Part shown: in pieces, positions 5,683-10,286 of the stretch
Layout: the number at the start of each line of letters is the position of its first letter
How positions within the stretch are numbered: the stretch's first letter is position 1
Assembly (NCBI GenBank): GCA_900552735.1
Contig: USBA01000059.1
Span: forward strand, 1 to 10,286
Source of the DNA: an uncultured Collinsella sp.
Lineage (GTDB): Bacteria; Actinomycetota; Coriobacteriia; Coriobacteriales; Coriobacteriaceae
Direction of reading: 5' to 3'
Length of the DNA: 10,286 nucleotides
The notes under the pieces: generated by a model
What the model saw: only the letters and a program-made list of their open reading frames with translations
What the model was told of the DNA's origin: nothing
Databases searched by the model: none
Translations under genes and position numbers: made by a program

Positions 5683-6522
5683 GTGATTGATTCGGAACAG
5701 CTTAAGCAACATATGGTCAAGGCCGTGGAGGAGATTCGCGCCACCAATCCGATGGCCGGCTCCATCACCAACACGGTGACGATCGACTTTGTCGCCAATG
5801 CACAGCTCGCCGTGGGCGGTTCGGCCGCCATGGTCTATCTGCCCGACGAGGGCGAGGCGCTCGTTGCCGGCGGCGGCGCCATCTATCTCAACATGGGCAC
5901 GCTCTTCCCCATCTACGAGCAGACGATTCCCCGCGCGGCCAAGGCGGCACACGACGCCGGCAAGCCCTGGGTGCTCGATCCGGTGGGCCTGGGCATCGGT
6001 AGCCTGCGCACCCAGCTGGTAAACGAGCTCAAGCAGTACAAACCCGCCATCGTACGCGGCAACGCCTCCGAGATCATCGCACTCGCCGGCCTGTGGGGCC
6101 TTGAGGGCGAGGCGGCCGATCTGAGCCGCGTGCGCGGTGTCGATACCACCGACACGGTCGACGCCGCCCGCGATGCCGCCGTGGCGCTCGCCCGCTACAC
6201 CGGCGGCGCCGTAGTGGTCTCGGGCGAAGTCGACCTGATCACCGACGGCACGACCGTGGCCAAGTCCCACGGCGGCAGCCCGCTCATGTCCAAAATCACC
6301 GGCTGCGGCTGCTCGCAGGGCGGCGTGCTGGCCGTGTACGCCTGCGCTGCCGACCCGTTTACGGCAGCCGTCTGCGGCACCGCCGTCTACAACGTGGCCG
6401 GCACGCGTGCCGCCGCCGTTGCCGACGCCCCGGCAAGCTTTAAGGTCGCCTTTATCGACGAGCTCTACCGCGCAACCGCCCAGGACATTGCCGATAACCA
6501 ACTCGAGCTCGAGGAGGCATAG
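5683..6522 (+). CDS. thiM: hydroxyethylthiazole kinase
   Basis: ThiM phosphorylates 4-methyl-5-(2-hydroxyethyl)thiazole (HET) with ATP to give HET-P, the thiazole half of thiamine, and so serves salvage. The 279-residue protein is close to the family's usual 260-280. Visible motifs are NTVTIDFVANAQLAVGGSAAM near residues 27-47, LDPVGLGIGSLRTQL around 101-115, VRGNASEIIALAG around 126-138, and the nucleotide/active-site block KITGCGCSQGG with T206-G-C208-G-C210, matching the TGxGC loop of ribokinase-fold ThiM. I chose GTG at 5683 because of the perfect upstream ribosome binding site; the next ATG is nine codons later. It is the first gene after the TPP riboswitch and is followed 3 bases later by the binding-protein gene. 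The early region is more Gly/Ala-rich than usual but intact. Confidence 0.94.
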   Translation: MIDSEQLKQHMVKAVEEIRATNPMAGSITNTVTIDFVANAQLAVGGSAAMVYLPDEGEALVAGGGAIYLNMGTLFPIYEQTIPRAAKAAHDAGKPWVLDPVGLGIGSLRTQLVNELKQYKPAIVRGNASEIIALAGLWGLEGEAADLSRVRGVDTTDTVDAARDAAVALARYTGGAVVVSGEVDLITDGTTVAKSHGGSPLMSKITGCGCSQGGVLAVYACAADPFTAAVCGTAVYNVAGTRAAAVADAPASFKVAFIDELYRATAQDIADNQLELEEA

Positions 6523-6525
6523 GCC

Positions 6526-6867
6526 ATGTCCGAGCCTGCAACCAATACCGGCATGAACACGCTCGTCGCTGTGGCCATCGCCCCGTGCGGCACCGGCGAT
6601 GAGCTGTCCGCCGAGGTCGCCGAGGTCGTGCGCGTCATTCGCGAGAGCGGCCTTCCCAACCGCACCACCTCGATGTTCACCGAGATCGAGGGCGACTGGG
6701 ACGAGGTCATGCAGGTCGTGCGCGACGCAACCTTTGTGTTGGCGAGCAAGGGCATCCGAACCGAAGTCGTGCTCAAAGCCGATATTCGTCCCGGATTTAC
6801 CGACACCATGACCGGCAAACTCGAGCGCATGGAAGCACAGATCAAAAAGCAGGAGGAAGCACGATGA
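6526..6867 (+). CDS. thiamine-binding protein, MTH1187/YkoF-like family
   Basis: A small 113-residue ferredoxin-fold protein of the thiamine-binding MTH1187 family, related to B. subtilis YkoF, which binds thiamine or HMP. Family marks are the N-terminal TLVAVAIAPCGTGDELSAEVAEVVRVI strand and helix (about residues 11-37), ESGLPNRTTSMFTEIEGDWDEVMQVV in the middle, and VVLKADIRPG near residue 80. It ends in a charged helix, MEAQIKKQEEA. There is no signal peptide, so it is cytoplasmic, not a transport binding lipoprotein. It starts 3 bases after thiM, with GAGGAGG overlapping the end of thiM, and overlaps thiE by 4 bases (ATGA), so translation is coupled. The function is not established for the family; binding or handing over thiamine or its pyrimidine intermediate is the natural guess from this position. 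Confidence 0.88.
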   Translation: MSEPATNTGMNTLVAVAIAPCGTGDELSAEVAEVVRVIRESGLPNRTTSMFTEIEGDWDEVMQVVRDATFVLASKGIRTEVVLKADIRPGFTDTMTGKLERMEAQIKKQEEAR

Positions 6868-7559
6868 GCATCCGCGACAACCTTGATATCTCGGCCTATC
6901 TGGTACTCGGCCCCGAAAACACCCTCGGACGCCCCGTGGGCGATGTGGTGGCCCAGGCACTCGACGCCGGCTTTACCTGCATCCAGGTGCGCTCCAAGGT
7001 GGCAAGCGCCCGCGAGATCATCGCACTGACCGGCGACGCCGTGCAGGCAATCGCACAGGCTGGCAAGACCGGTCAGGTCGCCCTGTTAATCGACGACCGC
7101 CTGGACTGCGTACTCGCCGCGCGCGAGCAGGGTATTGCCGTCGATGGCGTGCATGTAGGCCAGAGCGATATTCCCGTCGAGGTCTGCCGCAAACTTTTGG
7201 GCCCCGATGCCATCGTGGGCCTTTCGGCCCGCTGCGAGGAGATGCTCGAGTACGTCAAGACCGCCGACATGAGTCTGGTCGACTACCTGGGCATCGGCCC
7301 GCTCCACGAGACCGAGACCAAGCGCGACTGCGGACGCGCGGCCGACGGCTCCATCATCACTAAGAGCTTTGAGGATCTGGCCGCACTCCACGCGGCAAGT
7401 CCCGTGCCCATCGTGGTGGGCGGCGGCGTCAAGACGGCCGACCTGCCGCAGCTCAAGGCCACCGGCGTCGACGGCTTCTTTGTGGTGAGCGCCGTCTGCA
7501 GTGCCGATGACCCCTACGCCGCCGCCAAGGAGCTTGTCGACACCTGGCAGCAGGCATAG
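6864..7559 (+). CDS. thiE: thiamine-phosphate synthase
   Basis: ThiE joins HMP-PP to HET-P to make thiamine phosphate and PPi on a TIM barrel. At 231 residues it is of normal length. Motifs are YLVLGPENT (similar to the B. subtilis YFIMGSNNT opening), QVRSK with Arg43 and Lys45, LIDDR at 75-79, GVHVGQSD with Asp102, GLSAR, GPLHETETKRD with Thr150, Thr152 and Lys153, then GGGV and SAVC in the phosphate loops. The Asn of the usual IND(D/R) element, which precedes the Mg-binding Asp, is Asp77 here. The start overlaps the previous stop as ATGA, with AGGAGG 7 bases upstream. As the last gene of the TPP-controlled unit it completes the salvage path begun by ThiM; HMP-PP must be supplied by a ThiD or ThiC encoded elsewhere. 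Confidence 0.95.
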   Translation: MSIRDNLDISAYLVLGPENTLGRPVGDVVAQALDAGFTCIQVRSKVASAREIIALTGDAVQAIAQAGKTGQVALLIDDRLDCVLAAREQGIAVDGVHVGQSDIPVEVCRKLLGPDAIVGLSARCEEMLEYVKTADMSLVDYLGIGPLHETETKRDCGRAADGSIITKSFEDLAALHAASPVPIVVGGGVKTADLPQLKATGVDGFFVVSAVCSADDPYAAAKELVDTWQQA

Positions 7560-7602
7560 GCATAAGCCGAGCAGTCGATTCGCAGCCTCATATCTTCAAT
7601 AG

Positions 7603-7650
7603 CGGAAAGCGCATCCCAGTTTGGACCTCCATTCCGGGATGCGCTTTCCG
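7603..7650. terminator. 15-bp perfect hairpin between convergent thiE and patatin genes
   Basis: CGGAAAGCGCATCCC (7603-7617) and its exact complement (7636-7650) flank an 18-base loop. It lies between the two convergent stop codons. Neither strand has a clear T-run after the stem, so it would be a U-poor terminator or an RNA 3'-end protector. Its position is right for ending both units. Confidence 0.7.
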
Positions 7651-7660
7651 TATGCAACCC

Positions 7661-8530
7661 CTACCCCGCTAGGTAGGCCTCCAACGCCGGCAAAGTCGCC
7701 TCCGCATCGCGGCGACCGACCTGGTAGATGCGCTCGAGCTCATCCGGTTCGCGGCACAGCGACGGCACCTTCACCGATTCGCTCGGCCGCACCACAAAGA
7801 CCTCGCCGGCGGCCTCACGACGTGCCAGGTCATCGAGCGTGGCATTGTAGACCTCATGCCGATGCTCAAGCGCTGCGACAAACTCCGGGTAGTGACGGAA
7901 CGCGCGCCGCAGCATGGGCATCACGCTGTTGGGCTGCTTCACAAAGCCCGCCGGCTGCGTCAACACCACCACGTTGCGGTCATACCCCTGCGCAAACAGC
8001 CATGCGCTGGGAATAGAATCAGCCACGCCACCATCCAGGTACTTACGGCCCTCAATGACAACGGGACGCGTCGCCACGGGAATAGCAGACGACGCCCGGA
8101 TCCACTCGATATCCCGCTCGTCGCCATAAGGCAGGTCATGGTAGACGGCCTTGCCCGTCTCGATATCGGTACACACGCACGTAAACCGCATGGGGCAGGC
8201 GCGATATGTCTCCAGGTCGATGGGATCGTGCTCGATGGGCACCTCGTGATAGGCAAAATCGGCATTGAACATATCGCCGGTTCGCAGCCAGCTGGTCACG
8301 CTCGCATAGCGCTTGTCGGCGCAATAAGCCTTGTTGTAACGAATGGCACGGCCGATCTGGCGCGATTTAAAGTTGTAGCCAAACGCCGCGCCCGCCGAGA
8401 CACCCACCATATGGTCGCAGGTCAAACCGCGCTCCATCCAAACGTCGAGCACGCCCGCCGTATACATACCGCGGTAGCCGCCTCCCTCGAGTGCCAGCCC
8501 CACCGTGCGCGTCGTATCCGGCTGTGCCAT
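7661..8530 (-). CDS. patatin-like phospholipase / lipid acyl hydrolase
   Basis: A 289-residue patatin-fold Ser-Asp dyad hydrolase. The oxyanion loop is LEGGGYRGMYTAGVLD at residues 14-29, the nucleophile is Ser45 in VGVSAGAAFG, and the catalytic Asp is Asp166 in YLDGGVADSIP. IRASSAIPVATRP at 144-156 is also typical. It matches the bacterial YjjU/RssA-like group, which cleaves acyl esters of lipids. No signal peptide or membrane segment is seen, so it is probably cytoplasmic. I chose the ATG at 8528-8530 (MAQPDTTR), with GGAG upstream. A longer frame starting at 8614 would swallow the promoter-like boxes and add 28 residues unlike the family. The C-terminal third is charged and specific to this subgroup. 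It is convergent with thiE and divergent from the GGDEF gene. Confidence 0.92.
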   Translation of the reverse strand: MAQPDTTRTVGLALEGGGYRGMYTAGVLDVWMERGLTCDHMVGVSAGAAFGYNFKSRQIGRAIRYNKAYCADKRYASVTSWLRTGDMFNADFAYHEVPIEHDPIDLETYRACPMRFTCVCTDIETGKAVYHDLPYGDERDIEWIRASSAIPVATRPVVIEGRKYLDGGVADSIPSAWLFAQGYDRNVVVLTQPAGFVKQPNSVMPMLRRAFRHYPEFVAALEHRHEVYNATLDDLARREAAGEVFVVRPSESVKVPSLCREPDELERIYQVGRRDAEATLPALEAYLAG

Positions 8531-8551
8531 GCGACCATCTCCGTTCCTGCG

Positions 8552-8580
8552 TTTAAAACCGGGACAAGTATACCCGTCAA
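8552..8580 (-). promoter_or_regulatory. candidate promoter for the patatin gene
   Basis: On the minus strand TTGACG (8575-8580) and TTTAAA (8552-8557) are 17 bases apart and would start transcription about 15 bases before the patatin ATG. An overlapping alternative uses TATACT (8567-8572, five of six matches) with CTGAGA (8590-8595), also 17 bases apart, and would give a longer leader. One of the two is likely real. Confidence 0.45.
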
Positions 8581-8671
8581 CATATATCGTCTCAGTCGCA
8601 TTTTTATCGGACATCGCATCGTCGCGCTGCCGTTTGTCGAATAATGGCCGCCCACAGCATATGCACCCATA

Positions 8672-8697
8672 TATAATTGTGTGCTGTTGTTTATACT
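8672..8697 (+). promoter_or_regulatory. candidate -10 boxes for the GGDEF gene
   Basis: A perfect TATAAT (8672-8677) and a TATACT (8692-8697) lie upstream of the GGDEF gene on its strand, but neither has a good -35 hexamer 16-18 bases upstream. The second lies inside the compound dyad at 8683-8717. Either would leave a 150-180 base untranslated leader. Confidence 0.35.
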
Positions 8698-8717
8698 ACG
8701 CAGTAGTTATCAACAGC
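8683..8717. repeat. compound inverted repeat overlapping a -10 box
   Basis: GCTGTTG (8683-8689) and CAACAGC (8711-8717) are outer arms, and ACTAC (8695-8699) and GTAGT (8703-8707) are inner arms around GCA. The nested dyad covers the TATACT box, so it could be an operator. If transcribed from the upstream TATAAT, it could fold as an interrupted hairpin. Confidence 0.45.
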
Positions 8718-8852
8718 GAACATTAGCCGGTAAAGTAACCCAACAACGCAGCAAGGCGGGGCCTGGATGCACGCAAAGCGCCGAACAACAACGCGTGTGC
8801 ACAACGAGCTCGCCCGACGCAATCCGCCCGACCTCAGAAAGCCGCTTACGAC
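8718..8852 (+). other. untranslated leader with possible RNA structure before the GGDEF gene
   Basis: No coding region is seen here. The GGDEF frame is open from 8739 but has no ATG, GTG or TTG before 8853. Visible hairpins are AGGC-GGG-GCCT at about 8754-8765 and TGCACGC (8768-8774) with GTGTGCA (8795-8801), the latter continuing inward as GCG/CGC. GCACGCAAAGC (8769-8779) is reminiscent of the GACGCAAAGC core of the cyclic-di-GMP-I (GEMM) riboswitch, but the other conserved parts are not found, so I do not call a riboswitch. Confidence 0.3.
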
Positions 8853-10286
8853 ATGGATACTGTCAGCAATTACACCGAAACGCTCGAAAAGACCGTTCGC
8901 GACCTTCTCGAGCGTCAGGATGATCTGATTAGGACCGCCTTTACCGACCAGCTTACCGGACTTGGCAACCGCGGCGGCTTTGCTCGCTCCTTAGAGGAAA
9001 TCTGGGAGCAGGAACTGCCCGTGACCATGGCGTTTATCGACATCGATAACCTTAAGCACTGCAACGACATCTTTGGGCATGACGAGGGCAACCGCTATAT
9101 CTTGCAGGTAAGCCTCTATCTCAAGCTGTATATGAAGGTGGACGAGGCGGCGTTTCGCATAGGCGGCGACGAGTTTGCCATCCTGTCTACGGTTGCGACC
9201 GAGGACGACCTCGCCGAACGTCTGGAACACTGCCGAACGGTCCTGCTCAAAAACAACGATTCCGAGATGCCTCACTCGTTTAGCTACGGAGTGTCACATG
9301 CCGGCCCCGCCTTGGGCGAGGCCCCCAATCGCATGACACTCGATGCCGACCATCGCATGTACGACTACAAGCTACGTCATGCCGTACACCTTGATCGGCG
9401 CAATATCTCGCAAGTCCACACCGACGACTTCGAAATAAGCGATCGCATTTTCGACGCCTTTTCGATGCTCAACGAGGGCCGCTATTTCTTTATCGAGAAC
9501 TTGGACAAACATCGCACCCTTTGGTCGCAAGGCGCCTTGCGCGATCTTGGCCTTCCCTCGGAGCACATAGACAACTGTCGCGATTACTGGAAAACGCGCG
9601 TGCATCCCGATGACCTTGAGGCCTACATCAACGACATCGACCAGGTCTATAACGGCACCAAGCACCGTCGCGTCATGCAGTATCGTGTGCGCAATGCCGT
9701 CGGCGACTACGTCCTCTGCCGTGCTCGCGGGTTTCGCATCGACGGCGACGAAAATGTCCCCTCGCTCTATGTCGGCGAGCTCGTCAACCACTCACTTGCC
9801 GAAACCGTCGACGCCGCGACAGGCCTCGGCACCCAGCGCATGTTGGTCAATGCCATCGACGCCTGTCGTTGCGACCGTTGCGAGACGGGCCTTATAGCGG
9901 TGCGCGTTCGTGGCACGACAAAGCTCAACGAGCTCTACGGGGCCGAGGCCGTCGACAACATGCTCGCCGAATACGCAGGCCGCATGCTGTCGATTACTCG
10001 CGGCAGGAGTCGCGTCTTCCGTTCACGCAACGCCCAGTTCGTCGTGCTTAGCAACAATTTGGATCACGAAGCATTCGAGCAACTGATCCAACATCTCAAA
10101 GAGGCCGTTTTCGCTCCCGTTCGAATCGCGGGCGACACTATTACCCCCGTCTGTCTTGTCGTTCCGGCCTTTTACGAGCACCTGACCAATCAAACGGCCG
10201 CCGTTTTAGGCGAACTCGACCGTCGCATTCGCACGGCCGGCGGGCTTGTTCCCAACGACAGCCTCCCCATACCCGAGGTGGAGCGC
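8853..10286 (+). CDS. GGDEF-PAS-degenerate GGDEF protein (3' end outside window)
   Basis: The frame is open for 478 codons and runs off the window. Residues 1-28 look like a coiled coil. GGDEF domain 1 covers about 29-180: TDQLTGLGNR, DIDNLKHCND with Mg-binding Asp63 plus Asn71 and Asp72, and an intact GGDEF at 104-108. This should be an active diguanylate cyclase making c-di-GMP from GTP. The RxxD inhibitory site five residues before GGDEF is KVDE, so product inhibition is probably lost. A PAS-3-like domain spans about 200-314, with HPDD at 251-254. From about 317 a second GGDEF-like domain begins DAATGLGTQ, but its signature is RNAQF (392-396), so it should be inactive, perhaps a GTP sensor or scaffold. 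There is no membrane segment. The ATG at 8853 is the first possible start; its ribosome binding site is weak. An EAL domain may follow beyond the window, but that is inference. Confidence 0.92.
   Translation, partial: MDTVSNYTETLEKTVRDLLERQDDLIRTAFTDQLTGLGNRGGFARSLEEIWEQELPVTMAFIDIDNLKHCNDIFGHDEGNRYILQVSLYLKLYMKVDEAAFRIGGDEFAILSTVATEDDLAERLEHCRTVLLKNNDSEMPHSFSYGVSHAGPALGEAPNRMTLDADHRMYDYKLRHAVHLDRRNISQVHTDDFEISDRIFDAFSMLNEGRYFFIENLDKHRTLWSQGALRDLGLPSEHIDNCRDYWKTRVHPDDLEAYINDIDQVYNGTKHRRVMQYRVRNAVGDYVLCRARGFRIDGDENVPSLYVGELVNHSLAETVDAATGLGTQRMLVNAIDACRCDRCETGLIAVRVRGTTKLNELYGAEAVDNMLAEYAGRMLSITRGRSRVFRSRNAQFVVLSNNLDHEAFEQLIQHLKEAVFAPVRIAGDTITPVCLVVPAFYEHLTNQTAAVLGELDRRIRTAGGLVPNDSLPIPEVER

Noticed and set aside
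5641..6960. A 439-codon minus-strand open frame opposite thiM and the binding-protein gene
   Set aside because: It is rich in Gly, His, Asp and Arg in the way antisense frames of GC-rich genes are. It lacks a family match and lies entirely over well-supported genes.
8531..8614. A 28-residue N-terminal extension of the patatin
   Set aside because: It would be translated through promoter-like boxes and adds no family sequence. The ATG at 8530 has GGAG upstream and begins close to the oxyanion loop, as is usual.
7856..8644. A 262-codon plus-strand open frame opposite the patatin gene
   Set aside because: It has antisense composition and no domain. It runs across the patatin promoter region.
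8769..8779. c-di-GMP-I (GEMM) riboswitch call
   Set aside because: Only the GCACGCAAAGC segment resembles the motif. The tetraloop helix and receptor parts are not seen, so it is kept as a test, not a feature call.

Overview
The window reads as chromosomal DNA from a GC-rich Gram-positive bacterium. Shine-Dalgarno sites are strong (AGGAGG-type), genes are tightly packed and intergenic gaps are short. The gene set is an NCS2 uracil permease, a YxjG-type cobalamin-independent methionine synthase homologue, a TPP-riboswitch thiM/thiE operon, a patatin and a cytoplasmic GGDEF-PAS protein. This suggests a gut actinobacterium of the Coriobacteriia, perhaps Collinsella. That assignment is inference from style and gene content; no marker gene is present. 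I see no mobile element, CRISPR array, rRNA or tRNA.

Layout. Bases 1-804 (+) hold the 3' end of an unidentified gene and a small alpha/beta-hydrolase esterase, closed by a hairpin terminator shared with the convergent block on the minus strand. Bases 866-5427 (-) hold, in transcription order, a Cof-type HAD phosphatase, a LysR regulator starting 10 bases after it, a MetE C-terminal-domain-like methyltransferase, and a uracil permease. A 155-base gap upstream of the methyltransferase gene contains a good LysR-type box and a separate 14-bp palindrome.

Bases 5428-5682 are the divergent control region. They carry an 11-bp inverted repeat resembling a dispersed palindromic element, then a complete TPP riboswitch aptamer and an intrinsic terminator. 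These control thiM, a small MTH1187/YkoF-type thiamine-binding protein gene and thiE (5683-7559, +). The operon salvages hydroxyethylthiazole (ThiM) and joins it to HMP-PP (ThiE). No thiD or HMP synthesis gene is in view, so HMP-PP must come from elsewhere.

Bases 7661-8530 (-) encode a patatin-like lipid acyl hydrolase convergent with thiE, with a perfect 15-bp hairpin between them. Bases 8531-8852 are a divergent control region with promoter-like boxes, a compound dyad and a possibly structured leader. From 8853 to the window end (+) runs a long open gene encoding a coiled coil, an active-type GGDEF, a PAS domain and a second GGDEF whose signature has become RNAQF. It is cut by the window edge.

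The best leads are this tandem GGDEF protein and its leader, the two-layer control possible at the TPP riboswitch, the LysR box before the methionine-synthase-like gene, the palindromic element at 5465-5499, and the small binding protein between ThiM and ThiE.
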